NCBI GenBank assembly: GCA_023423285.1
Contig: JAFAFV010000179.1
Span: 1-9,412, forward strand
Reading direction: 5' to 3'
DNA: 9,412 nucleotides
Origin: Bacteroidota bacterium
Lineage (GTDB): Bacteria > Bacteroidota > Bacteroidia > Chitinophagales > Chitinophagaceae
Part shown: one piece after another, positions 1 through 5,814 of the stretch
Position numbering within the stretch: position 1 is the stretch's first letter
Layout: every line of letters begins with the position of its first letter
Translations under genes and position numbers: made by a program
The notes under the pieces: generated by a model
Seen by the model: only the letters and a program-made list of their open reading frames with translations
Database searches by the model: none
What the model was told of the DNA's origin: nothing

Positions 1-314
1 GGGCCGCCGGGGCATTGCTTGCCAACAAAGCGGTACTCTACCGCAAACAGGTAATAGGAGTATGGTTTTTTGTAAAATAAATGCCCGAATCGCTCGTTAA
101 ACTGTCCGTAACCTTCATAGCCTACCGTTAGCTTTCCATCTTTTACCCTAAAGGTGTTGGCAAAATTATCTTTATAGTCGTGTCCGCGAATTTTGGCGTT
201 CCAGCCTTTTAAATTTTTACCGTTAAAAAGTTGCTTCCATTTACCAGGGTATTGTTGTTGTGCATACACTGCCTGGCTTGCAAGCAACAGCATAGAGATA
301 AAAAATAATTTCAT
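1..314 (-). CDS. Secreted DUF1080 (3-keto-disaccharide hydrolase family) protein, N-terminal part
   Basis: Reading leftward from the ATG at 312-314 gives 104 codons that run off the window edge, so the C-terminal part is missing. Residues 1-18 form a signal peptide (MKLFFISMLLLASQAVYA, then QQQ), so export to the periplasm or cell surface is expected. The mature part opens with QLFNGKNLKGWNAK (about 28-41), the hallmark N-terminus of DUF1080 (PF06439), a concanavalin-like beta-jelly-roll domain. Family members are secreted Bacteroidota and Planctomycetota proteins linked to glycan processing, and some are described as 3-keto-disaccharide hydrolases. The substrate here cannot be told. The gene starts 22 bp after the LOG-family gene on the same strand, with no terminator or clear promoter between, so the two are probably co-transcribed. 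Recognition of the family is firm; the exact enzymatic role is not. Confidence 0.88.
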   Translation of the reverse strand, partial: MKLFFISMLLLASQAVYAQQQYPGKWKQLFNGKNLKGWNAKIRGHDYKDNFANTFRVKDGKLTVGYEGYGQFNERFGHLFYKKPYSYYLFAVEYRFVGKQCPGG

Positions 315-336
315 GATTTGAGTATAAAAAGTTTAT

Positions 337-1086
337 TTATTTTCTTTCAAAAAACCACGGCATGCGCCATCTTTTTTTAATCTGGTAGTTGGTGGTAATA
401 TATTTGCTCACATGGCTCATTGCTTCGTCAATGTCATCTGTAAATAAAACCAGGTTCAGGTCTTCTTTTGAGATGGTGCCTTTTTCTGCCATGCCTTCAA
501 TCGCTTCCATCATATCGGCATAAAATTCTTTTCCAAAAACCACAATGGGAAACTCGGTAATGGTATTGGTTTGAACCATGGTAAGCGTTTCAAAAAATTC
601 ATCCATAGTGCCAAAACCTCCCGGCATGATGATGAAGGCATAGCTATATTTTACCAGCAGCACTTTTCTTACAAAAAAATGCTCAAAGGTTATTGATTTG
701 GTAAGATAAGGATTGTAATGCTGCTCAAAAGGAAGTTTTATATTACAGCCTACAGACTGACCGCCTTTTTCATAAGCACCGCGGTTGGCGGCCTCCATTA
801 TGCCCGGGCCACCGCCCGTTAATGTTGTAAAACCGGTTGCGGCTATTCTGTGGCCAAATTCGCGCGCTTTTTGATAGTAAACATGATCTTCTTTAAAACG
901 CGCCGAACCAAAAATGGTAATGCATGGCCCTATAAAATGCAGTGCCCTGAAGCCTTTTAAAAATTGTATAACAACTTTTATTAAAAACAAAAACTCGTAC
1001 CCTCTGCTTTTCGGCCCGTCTAAATACACGTGTTCTTTTGCCGGTATCAGCCTTCCCTCTTCTTTAGCCTCTTTTCTACTTTCCAT
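337..1086 (-). CDS. LOG-family (TIGR00730) nucleotide 5'-monophosphate phosphoribohydrolase
   Basis: This 249-residue cytoplasmic protein carries both signatures of the LOG ('lysine decarboxylase-like') Rossmann family: GGGPGIMEAANRGA at about 91-104 and PGGFGTMDEFFE at 155-166, with an upstream FGSAR at 59-63. Characterised family members hydrolyse the N-glycosidic bond of nucleoside 5'-monophosphates, releasing the base and ribose 5-phosphate. In plants and some bacteria this activates cytokinins; in others it is nucleotide salvage. The old name 'lysine decarboxylase' is a misannotation. About 50 residues precede the Rossmann core, including a hydrophobic stretch at 32-44, perhaps an amphipathic helix; this is a longer N-terminus than in minimal LOG proteins. 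The gene is divergent from xth across 92 bp and leads into the DUF1080 gene. Whether the substrate is a cytokinin or AMP/GMP/pyrimidine nucleotide cannot be decided from sequence. Confidence 0.93.
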   Translation of the reverse strand: MESRKEAKEEGRLIPAKEHVYLDGPKSRGYEFLFLIKVVIQFLKGFRALHFIGPCITIFGSARFKEDHVYYQKAREFGHRIAATGFTTLTGGGPGIMEAANRGAYEKGGQSVGCNIKLPFEQHYNPYLTKSITFEHFFVRKVLLVKYSYAFIIMPGGFGTMDEFFETLTMVQTNTITEFPIVVFGKEFYADMMEAIEGMAEKGTISKEDLNLVLFTDDIDEAMSHVSKYITTNYQIKKRWRMPWFFERK

Positions 1087-1140
1087 ATTATTTTATCGAA
1101 GCGAATTTAAAATATAAATACTACAATTGATGAACACCGT

Positions 1141-1148
1141 TAAATTTG
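1141..1148 (+). promoter_or_regulatory. Probable -7 element of the xth promoter
   Basis: TAAATTTG matches the Bacteroidota -7 consensus TAnnTTTG exactly and lies 30 bp ahead of the xth ATG, which would give a leader of about 24 nt. I found no TTTG or TTG 19-21 bp upstream, so the -33 half is weak. The element sits in the 92-bp divergent spacer shared with the LOG-family gene. Confidence 0.45.
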
Positions 1149-1178
1149 TTGCATTATATCAATGCTTTAAATTAACAT

Positions 1179-1949
1179 ATGCGCATTATCAGTTATAATG
1201 TAAATGGAATACGCGCCGCTATTAAAAAGGGGTTCATTGACTGGTTAAAAACAGACCCGGCAGATATTATTTGCTTACAGGAAACAAAGGCTGAAAAAGC
1301 TAACGTTGACCACACCGCTTTTAATGAAATTGGGTATCATGATTACTGGTTTTCTGCTCAGAAAAAGGGTTACAGCGGCGTGGCAATACTTACCAAAATA
1401 CGACCGGATAATGTGCAGTATGGTACGGGGCATAAAATAAGTGATGATGAAGGTCGTGTGATTCAAATTGATATTGGTGATATTAGAATTTTGAACGCTT
1501 ACTTTCCTTCGGGCACTAGTGGGAATGTGCGGCAAACTTTTAAATACATCTGGCTGGATGAGTTTTATGTTTATATTAATGAACTTAAGAAAATGCATCC
1601 CAAACTTGTGATTTGCGGCGATTATAACATTGCGCACAAAGCTATAGACATTCACGATCCCAAGAGCAACAAAAACTCTTCAGGCTTTTTGCCGGATGAA
1701 CGCGAGTGGATGGATAAATTTTTCAAAAAAGATTTTAATGATACGTTCAGGTTATTAAGACCTGATGAACCACACCGCTACAGTTGGTGGAGCCAGCGGT
1801 TTCCAACGGTGCGGCTGAACAATAAAGGCTGGCGCATTGATTACATTTCGGTTACAGATCCATTGAAAAATAAAGTTATAGAAGCTGATATATTTCCTGA
1901 TGTAAAGCACAGCGATCATTGCCCTGTGTATGTAAAAATAAAAACCTGA
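1179..1949 (+). CDS. xth: Exodeoxyribonuclease III (AP endonuclease, EEP superfamily)
   Basis: The 256-residue protein is a full-length ExoIII-type Mg-dependent nuclease that cleaves DNA 5' to abasic sites and has 3'-5' exonuclease and 3'-phosphatase activity in base-excision repair. All family blocks are present in order: ISYNVNGIRAA with Asn7, CLQETK with metal-binding Glu35, GYSGVAILTK (64-73), NAYFPSG with Tyr108, ICGDYNIAH with Asp148 and Asn150, YSWWSQR (201-207), GWRIDY with Asp221, and HSDHCPV with Asp246 and the catalytic His247. Nothing critical is missing. The ATG at 1179 places the first beta strand (MRIISYNVNG) at the very N-terminus, as in homologues. No Shine-Dalgarno is evident, which is normal for this phylum. 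The stop codon TGA shares its last base with the next gene's ATG, which suggests translational coupling. Confidence 0.97.
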   Translation: MRIISYNVNGIRAAIKKGFIDWLKTDPADIICLQETKAEKANVDHTAFNEIGYHDYWFSAQKKGYSGVAILTKIRPDNVQYGTGHKISDDEGRVIQIDIGDIRILNAYFPSGTSGNVRQTFKYIWLDEFYVYINELKKMHPKLVICGDYNIAHKAIDIHDPKSNKNSSGFLPDEREWMDKFFKKDFNDTFRLLRPDEPHRYSWWSQRFPTVRLNNKGWRIDYISVTDPLKNKVIEADIFPDVKHSDHCPVYVKIKT

Positions 1950-2260
1950 TGGCAGCACTTATTTACAACGTTACCACAAAAATTGAGCATGACATACATG
2001 CACAATGGTTGCAATGGATGCGGGAGAAACATATACCAGCCATGCTTGCAACCGGCTGTTTTACCAAAGCGGTTATATTAAAATTAAAAGGTGTGGATGG
2101 TACTGATGGGCCAACCTATGCCGTGCAATACTTTGCTGATGAGGAGCACACTTATGAGCGTTATCTTGCCGAATTTGCCCATGCATTGCAGGCGGAGGTT
2201 TTAAAAGTATGGGGCGATCGTATGGCGTCTTTTTCAACTGTTTTAGAAGTTGTGAATTGA
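1949..2260 (+). CDS. DUF4286 family protein, function unknown
   Basis: I place the start at the ATG at 1949, giving 103 residues beginning MAALIYNVTTKIEHDIHAQW. An in-frame ATG at 1919 would add ten residues (MPCVCKNKNL) that only retranslate the end of xth in another frame, so it is rejected. The protein resembles DUF4286, a small cytoplasmic alpha/beta family widespread in Bacteroidota: an IYNVT strand, a WLQWMREKHIPAMLATGCF helix-turn segment, a YAVQYFADE strand, and a closing YERYLAEFAHALQAEVLKVWGDR helix. This layout recalls a ferredoxin-like or dimeric alpha-beta barrel fold, which is an inference. No catalytic residues are known and I assign no function. The ATG overlaps the xth TGA by one base, so the two are almost certainly co-expressed. 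No convincing U-tailed terminator follows directly. Confidence 0.88.
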   Translation: MAALIYNVTTKIEHDIHAQWLQWMREKHIPAMLATGCFTKAVILKLKGVDGTDGPTYAVQYFADEEHTYERYLAEFAHALQAEVLKVWGDRMASFSTVLEVVN

Positions 2261-2359
2261 ATGTGTATAAGATTTTTTTTCAATGCGTTGCCAGTCAAAA
2301 AAAATGCTATATTCCTGTAAAACCCTTGCCAGCCTTATATTTTCAGCATTAACAGCCTC

Positions 2360-2382
2360 AAACCCTTACCAGCAAAGGGTTT
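2360..2382. repeat. Perfect 8-bp hairpin
   Basis: Arms AAACCCTT (2360-2367) and AAGGGTTT (2375-2382) pair perfectly around a 7-nt loop. A T-rich run (TTTGTTTTTT) begins about 11 bases after the right arm, too far for a textbook intrinsic terminator but possibly serving as one for xth-DUF4286. The left arm is also part of the 40-bp-spaced near-repeat. Confidence 0.5.
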
Positions 2383-2442
2383 CAGCCTGTACGTTTGTTT
2401 TTTAACAGGTATTACCAGATCGATGCACCTGCTGAAATGCTT

Positions 2443-2462
2443 GCTGCAAGCGGGTTTGCAGC
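2443..2462. repeat. Perfect 7-bp hairpin
   Basis: Arms GCTGCAA (2443-2449) and TTGCAGC (2456-2462) enclose a 6-nt loop GCGGGT. No T-run follows on either strand, so it does not look like an intrinsic terminator. It lies about 30 bp upstream of the HU -33 element. Confidence 0.45.
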
Positions 2463-2491
2463 TATTGTAATAAGGGAGGGGCTGAATTTTT

Positions 2492-2524
2492 TTTGTAGTA
2501 ATCGTGTAAAACCTTCTAATTTTG
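2492..2524 (+). promoter_or_regulatory. Bacteroidota-type promoter of the HU gene
   Basis: TTTG at 2492-2495 and TAATTTTG at 2517-2524 match the Bacteroidota -33 (TTTG) and -7 (TAnnTTTG) consensus exactly, with a 21-bp spacer that falls within the known range. Transcription would begin near 2531 and give an A/T-rich leader of about 25 nt with no Shine-Dalgarno. This is the clearest promoter in the window and fits a highly expressed gene. Confidence 0.75.
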
Positions 2525-2555
2525 AGTTGTTAAATAAAATTTTAAAATTGAAATT

Positions 2556-2825
2556 ATGAACAAAGCTGAATTGATTGAAAAAATCGCTAACGATGCTGGC
2601 ATTACTAAAACCCAGGCTGGCGCTGCTTTAGATTCTTTTACCGGTGCTGTACAAAAAACTTTAAAAGGTGGAGGTAAGGTTACTTTAGTAGGTTTCGGTA
2701 CTTTCTCTGTTACTAAAAGAGCCGCTCGTACCGGCCGTAACCCGCAAACCGGCGAATCCATCAAGATCAAAGCGAAAAAAGTTGCACGCTTTAAGCCAGG
2801 TAAAGAACTTTCTTCAAAGATTTAA
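2556..2825 (+). CDS. HU family DNA-binding protein
   Basis: At 89 residues this is the standard length for HU, the dimeric nucleoid-associated protein that bends DNA and supports replication, recombination and transcription. The sequence shows the helical dimerisation half (MNKAELIEKIANDAGITKTQ), the beta saddle (KVTLVGFGTFSV, 41-52), and the DNA-contacting arm with GRNPQTGE at 60-67, whose Arg-Asn-Pro tip intercalates into the minor groove. The C-terminal helix (ARFKPGKEL) is intact. It has no long basic tail or extra domain of the kind seen in some Bacteroidota HU paralogues, so it is probably a general housekeeping HU. The gene appears monocistronic: strong promoter before it and a clear terminator after it. 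Confidence 0.97.
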   Translation: MNKAELIEKIANDAGITKTQAGAALDSFTGAVQKTLKGGGKVTLVGFGTFSVTKRAARTGRNPQTGESIKIKAKKVARFKPGKELSSKI

Positions 2826-2848
2826 AAGAACGGATCTTTTACGAACTG

Positions 2849-2881
2849 ATGCCCCGCAACGTAATATTCCGGGGCATTTTT
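2849..2881 (+). terminator. Intrinsic terminator of the HU gene
   Basis: Arms ATGCCCCG (2849-2856) and CGGGGCAT (2870-2877) form a GC-rich 8-bp stem around a 13-nt loop, directly followed by a run of T ending at 2881. It lies 23 bp after the HU stop and insulates HU from the bTHX gene. Confidence 0.85.
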
Positions 2882-2895
2882 ATGCTTACAAACCT

Positions 2896-2903
2896 TACAT
2901 TTG
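2896..2903 (+). promoter_or_regulatory. Probable -7 element of the bTHX promoter
   Basis: TACATTTG fits TAnnTTTG exactly and lies 22 bp before the bTHX ATG, just past the HU terminator. No good TTTG is seen at the -33 distance because the terminator occupies that stretch. Placement after a strong terminator argues that the gene needs its own promoter. Confidence 0.55.
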
Positions 2904-2925
2904 CACAAATTTAAAATACATTATT

Positions 2926-3054
2926 ATGGGAAGAGGTGATAAAAAAACCGCTAAAGGTAAACGCTTCATGGGTTCGTTTGGTAAAAGCCGTCCGGCAAAA
3001 CCTGTTAAGTCTGCTGAAAAAAAACCGAACGAACAAGCTAAAGAAAAAGCATAA
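2926..3054 (+). CDS. 30S ribosomal protein bTHX
   Basis: The ATG at 2926 gives a 42-residue, very basic protein starting MGRGDKKTAKGKRFMGSFGKSRP, the conserved signature of bTHX. bTHX is a small peptide that sits in the head of the 30S subunit among 16S rRNA helices and stabilises it. The first 23 residues match the family core; the remaining Lys/Glu-rich tail (PVKSAEKKPNEQAKEKA) is low-complexity, as is usual for Bacteroidota versions, which are longer than the roughly 26-residue Thermus form. A longer reading frame extends upstream to 2782, but that part overlaps HU and its terminator and is not coding. The gene converges with pdxH. Confidence 0.92.
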   Translation: MGRGDKKTAKGKRFMGSFGKSRPAKPVKSAEKKPNEQAKEKA

Positions 3055-3057
3055 AAG

Positions 3058-3100
3058 TTTAAACAGGTTGTCGTACAATTATAAGGGCAGCCTGTTTAAA
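3058..3100. terminator. Long inverted repeat after bTHX, possible bidirectional terminator
   Basis: Arms TTTAAACAGG (3058-3067) and CCTGTTTAAA (3091-3100) pair perfectly over 10 bp around a 23-nt loop. It starts 4 bp past the bTHX stop. On the plus strand no T-run follows; on the minus strand the stem is followed by CTTTTATGCTTTTT, so it may end the leftward pyrH-pdxH transcript better than the rightward one. Confidence 0.55.
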
Positions 3101-3139
3101 AATTGCCTAACGATACCAGCCACCTTATAAATGTCCTTT

Positions 3140-3173
3140 TTTACTGAGTTACTGGTTATGTAACTTCAGTAAA
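3140..3173. terminator. Inverted repeat between the convergent bTHX and pdxH genes
   Basis: Arms TTTACTGAGTTAC (3140-3152) and GTAACTTCAGTAAA (3160-3173) pair along their whole length with one bulged A and a 7-nt loop. The structure lies 16 bp past the pdxH stop codon in the pdxH transcript. It lacks a 3' T-run in either direction, so a role in transcript ending or 3'-end protection is inferred from position only. Confidence 0.5.
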
Positions 3174-3188
3174 CCGTGTCGGTGAAAA

Positions 3189-3839
3189 TCAAGGTGCCAG
3201 CCTTTCAATCTTCCAGTCTGCGTTCTCCATTAAAGTGTACAAAATGCGATCGTGCATGCGGTTGGGTCGCCCCTGCCAAAATTCTATAAGTTGTGGTTTT
3301 ACGCGGTAACCGCCCCAGTGCGGAGGCTTGGGTATTTCGCCATGTTTAAAACGCTCGCGGTAGTATTGAAAGGTTTCTTTAAGAAAAGCTTTGCTGGCAA
3401 TTACAGCACTTTGCGCCGATGCCCAGGCACCCAGCCTGCTACCCTCAGGCCTGCTGTTAAAGTAGGCAATGCTCTCTTCTGAAGATATTTTTTCAGCCAC
3501 TCCGGTAATGATCACCTGCCTTTCCAGCTCTTTCCAAAAAAACAGAAGGCATACATTGGGATTGCTGTTTATGTGAAGGCTTTTGCGGCTGTTGTAATTA
3601 GTGAAAAAAACAAAACCCCGCTCGTCATAGCCCTTCAGCAATACGGTTCTTGCATAAGGAATTTGATTTTCATCCACCGTACTCAGCGTCATGGCATTTA
3701 CTTCGTCAAACCGGGAATCAACTGCCTCTTGCCACCATGTGGTAAACTGCTGCACAGGGTTGGCATTCACTTCATTTTCCGACAAACTTTTTTTAGAGTA
3801 ATCAATGCGTATATCCGCGATGGTTTTATTACTGCTCAT
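3189..3839 (-). CDS. pdxH: Pyridoxamine/pyridoxine 5'-phosphate oxidase
   Basis: This 216-residue FMN enzyme oxidises pyridoxamine or pyridoxine 5'-phosphate to pyridoxal 5'-phosphate with O2, in PLP synthesis and salvage in the cytoplasm. Every PNPOx signature is visible: RTVLLK at 64-69 and FFTNYNSRK at 78-86 (FMN and PLP contacts), LERQV at 105-109, SRPEGSRLGAWASAQS at 129-144, HWGGYRV at 174-180, the EFWQGRPNRMHDR block at 186-198, and the C-terminal RLAP. The N-terminal region (IRIDYSKKSLSENEV, then NPVQQF) also matches PdxH, so the ATG at 3837-3839 is a good start. It lies 69 bp downstream of pyrH on the same strand with no terminator between, so co-transcription is likely. Confidence 0.97.
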   Translation of the reverse strand: MSSNKTIADIRIDYSKKSLSENEVNANPVQQFTTWWQEAVDSRFDEVNAMTLSTVDENQIPYARTVLLKGYDERGFVFFTNYNSRKSLHINSNPNVCLLFFWKELERQVIITGVAEKISSEESIAYFNSRPEGSRLGAWASAQSAVIASKAFLKETFQYYRERFKHGEIPKPPHWGGYRVKPQLIEFWQGRPNRMHDRILYTLMENADWKIERLAP

Positions 3840-3908
3840 GTTATGTGCTTTGCAACTTCTTTGCTCTGTTCAAATAAATGCTATCATAAGGGAGATCGCT
3901 TTGCAGTA

Positions 3909-4619
3909 TTATTTAATGATGGTTCCCACATTTTCTCCCAGTGCCACTTTTAGCAGGTTGCCGGGCTGGTTCATATCAAATACAATGATGGGTAAATTGT
4001 TCTCCATGCATAGCGCAAAGGCCGTCATGTCCATAATACGAAGGTTTTTTGACAGGCATTCCTGGTAGCTTACGGTAGTGTATTTAGTAGCCGTGGGGTC
4101 TTTTTCCGGATCGGCAGTGTACACGCCGTCTACACGCGTGCCTTTTAAAATAACATCAGCGCCAATTTCAATCGCCCGCAACGAACCTGCTGTATCTGTA
4201 GTAAAATAAGGATTTCCGGTTCCTGCTCCAAAAATAACCACACGTCCTTTTTGCAAATGCCTGATGGCGCGCCGCCTGATATAAGGTTCAGCCACCTGCT
4301 CCATTTTGATGGCGCTTTGCAGGCGGGTGTAAACCCCAATTTTTTCAAGCCCTGCTTGCAATGCCATGCCATTGATTACGGTGGCAAGCATACCCATATA
4401 ATCTCCGTGAGCCCTTTCAATACCGGTTTCGGCTTCGTTCATACCACGGTAAATATTGCCGCCTCCAATAACCAGGGCCACTTCCACGCCTGCCTGCGTT
4501 ACAGCCTGTATTTCTTTAGCGTATTGTGTGAGCACGGTAGAATCCATACCAAAATTCTTATTGCCCATCAACGATTCGCCGGAAAGTTTTAAAAGAATTC
4601 TCTTATACTTAGGCTGCAT
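3909..4619 (-). CDS. pyrH: UMP kinase (uridylate kinase)
   Basis: The 236-residue protein is bacterial UMP kinase of the amino acid kinase superfamily, which phosphorylates UMP to UDP with ATP and works as a hexamer. Seen: phosphate-binding KLSGESLMG (11-19), GGGNIYRG (52-59), the UMP-binding AHGDYMGMLATVIN block (70-83, with Asp73), FGAGTGNPYFTTDTA (130-144), and KGTRVDGVYTADP (159-171) of the nucleotide-binding half. Length and motifs are normal, and the enzyme should be essential. In many bacteria pyrH is followed by frr (ribosome recycling factor); here the next co-directional gene is pdxH. The gene is divergent from the aldo/keto reductase across about 150 bp. Confidence 0.97.
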   Translation of the reverse strand: MQPKYKRILLKLSGESLMGNKNFGMDSTVLTQYAKEIQAVTQAGVEVALVIGGGNIYRGMNEAETGIERAHGDYMGMLATVINGMALQAGLEKIGVYTRLQSAIKMEQVAEPYIRRRAIRHLQKGRVVIFGAGTGNPYFTTDTAGSLRAIEIGADVILKGTRVDGVYTADPEKDPTATKYTTVSYQECLSKNLRIMDMTAFALCMENNLPIIVFDMNQPGNLLKVALGENVGTIIK

Positions 4620-4638
4620 GATTTTTGTTTTTACAGTA

Positions 4639-4670
4639 AAAAGATAATGGCGAAGATAGCATAATCACAA
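4639..4670 (-). promoter_or_regulatory. Possible pyrH promoter
   Basis: On the minus strand TTG (at 4668-4670) is followed after 21 bp by TATCTTTT (4639-4646), a 7-of-8 match to TAnnTTTG, and the -7 element ends 19 bp before the pyrH ATG. Spacing is right but both elements are imperfect. A second 7-of-8 candidate, TATCTTCG, lies slightly upstream. Confidence 0.35.
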
Positions 4671-4736
4671 CAATTAGTCAGGCGGTAATAACGATGGGAT
4701 AATGAGAAATTCATCATGAAATAAGGTTTGAATTGC

Positions 4737-4744
4737 TATCTTTA
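4737..4744 (+). promoter_or_regulatory. Possible -7 element of the aldo/keto reductase gene
   Basis: TATCTTTA matches TAnnTTTG at 7 of 8 positions and lies 27 bp ahead of the ATG at 4772. No clear -33 TTTG is found at 19-21 bp. If it is the promoter, a start as early as the TTG at 4733 is impossible, which supports the ATG at 4772. Confidence 0.3.
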
Positions 4745-4771
4745 AACGCATCATTACTACAAAAAATTATT

Positions 4772-5761
4772 ATGGATATAAAAAGAACATTAGGAACAAG
4801 CAGTGTGGCCATCACTCCCATTACTATGGGCGCATGGGCTATTGGCGGCTGGATGTGGGGCGGCAATGATGAAAAAGATTCTGTTGCAGCCATTCATGCA
4901 TACATCAGCAACGGTGTGACATCAATTGATACGGCGCCAGTTTACGGCTTTGGTTACAGCGAAGAGCTGGTAGGCAAGGCCATTAAAAGTTACAGCCGGG
5001 ATAAAGTGCAAATACTCACTAAATTTGGAATGGTGTGGGACAGGGAGGCAGGCGATTTTGCAATGGATAGCACAGACAATAATGGTAATCAGTTAAAAGT
5101 TTACCGCTATGCGGGATATGATAAAATAATCAGCGATGTGGAGGATAGCCTCCGTCGCCTTCAAACAGATTATGTGGATCTGATTCAACTGCACTGGCCA
5201 GATTCTACCACACCTATCGAAGAGCCCATGCGCGCTATGGAAAAACTTTTAAAAGAAGGCAAGGCAAGGGCTATAGGCGTTTGCAATTATAACAAGGCGC
5301 AATTGGAAGAAGCGGCGCAAGCCGTGAAGCTGCACAGCAACCAAATTCCTTACAGCATGCTTCGCCGGCATACCGAAGCGGATGTGCAGCCATATGCATT
5401 AATGCACAACCTTTCTATTATTGCATACAGCCCTATGGAGCGCGGCTTACTTACTGGCAAATACAAGGGCGCCGAAAGCCTGAACGAAGGCGACCACCGC
5501 AGCAGTTACTTTGGCCGGTTTGATATGGAAAAAGTTCAAACGCTTTTAAAAAATCTGGCACAACTCGCAATCTCTTATAATGTTACTATTTCGCAACTCG
5601 TATTGGCATGGACATTTCACCAGCCGTCTGTTGCCGCCGCATTGGCAGGTGCACGTAATGCACAGCAGGCCGAAGAAAATGCCAGGGCGTTGCACATCAA
5701 TATTTCAGAAGAAGATTTAAACCTTATCCGCTCCTGGTTGCCAGAAAAAGCTTTTGTTTAA
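4772..5761 (+). CDS. Aldo/keto reductase
   Basis: From the ATG at 4772 the protein has 329 residues, the usual length of the bacterial YajO/YhdN-like AKR branch. It is a cytoplasmic (beta/alpha)8 barrel that reduces aldehydes or ketones, or oxidises the matching alcohols, with NADP(H). The catalytic tetrad is complete: Asp53 and Tyr58 in IDTAPVYGFGYSE, Lys84 in LTKFG, and His141 in LIQLHWPD. Cofactor-binding segments follow: AIGVCNYN (167-174), IAYSPMERGLLTGKY (217-231), and the AGARNAQQAEEN block (292-303) near the 2'-phosphate site. A TTG-initiated form from 4733 would add 13 residues unlike family N-termini and is rejected. A PfkB kinase follows after 53 bp on the same strand, which hints at a sugar or polyol substrate. 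Confidence 0.93.
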   Translation: MDIKRTLGTSSVAITPITMGAWAIGGWMWGGNDEKDSVAAIHAYISNGVTSIDTAPVYGFGYSEELVGKAIKSYSRDKVQILTKFGMVWDREAGDFAMDSTDNNGNQLKVYRYAGYDKIISDVEDSLRRLQTDYVDLIQLHWPDSTTPIEEPMRAMEKLLKEGKARAIGVCNYNKAQLEEAAQAVKLHSNQIPYSMLRRHTEADVQPYALMHNLSIIAYSPMERGLLTGKYKGAESLNEGDHRSSYFGRFDMEKVQTLLKNLAQLAISYNVTISQLVLAWTFHQPSVAAALAGARNAQQAEENARALHINISEEDLNLIRSWLPEKAFV

Positions 5762-5814
5762 ATGGCTGGAACGCGATAAGAACATTATGGAATCCTGTAC
5801 TAAACGATAATAAT

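Larger units (their letters stand above)
2261..2555. other. Gene-free 295-bp spacer with hairpins and a 40-bp-spaced near-repeat
   Basis: Between the DUF4286 stop and the HU start I find no credible reading frame on either strand. The stretch holds AAACCCTTGCCAGC (2320-2333) and AAACCCTTACCAGC (2360-2373), identical at 13 of 14 bases and exactly 40 bp apart, each followed shortly by TTTCAGC. It also holds two perfect hairpins (2360-2382 and 2443-2462), described separately. The right end carries the HU promoter. The content could be a transcription end for xth-DUF4286, a small structured RNA, or remains of a repeat element; the sequence alone does not decide. Confidence 0.55.

Noticed and set aside
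1275..1655. Antisense frame of 126 codons inside xth
   Set aside because: It mirrors a well-conserved enzyme and has no recognisable domain or promoter.
1919..1948. Upstream ATG extending the DUF4286 gene by ten codons into xth
   Set aside because: The added residues lie in the xth coding end in another frame and do not resemble the family N-terminus; the TGATG overlap at 1947-1951 gives a natural start.
2320..2382. The 40-bp-spaced repeat considered as a minimal CRISPR array
   Set aside because: Only two imperfect copies of about 14 bp, no further units and no cas genes.
2516..2770. Antisense frame across HU and its promoter
   Set aside because: It is the shadow of HU with no family resemblance.
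2782..2925. Long in-frame extension of bTHX through the HU end and terminator
   Set aside because: It overlaps HU and crosses a strong terminator; the conserved protein begins MGRGDKK at 2926.
3840..3908. Direct repeat of TGCAAAGC (minus strand) between pyrH and pdxH, considered as a regulatory site
   Set aside because: Two 8-bp copies with no symmetry or promoter nearby are easily coincidental.
3573..3953. Plus-strand frames opposite pdxH and its spacer to pyrH
   Set aside because: They overlap two intact, well-conserved genes and have no recognisable features.
4733..4771. TTG start for the aldo/keto reductase
   Set aside because: It adds 13 non-conserved residues and would overlap the probable -7 element; the ATG at 4772 fits homologues.
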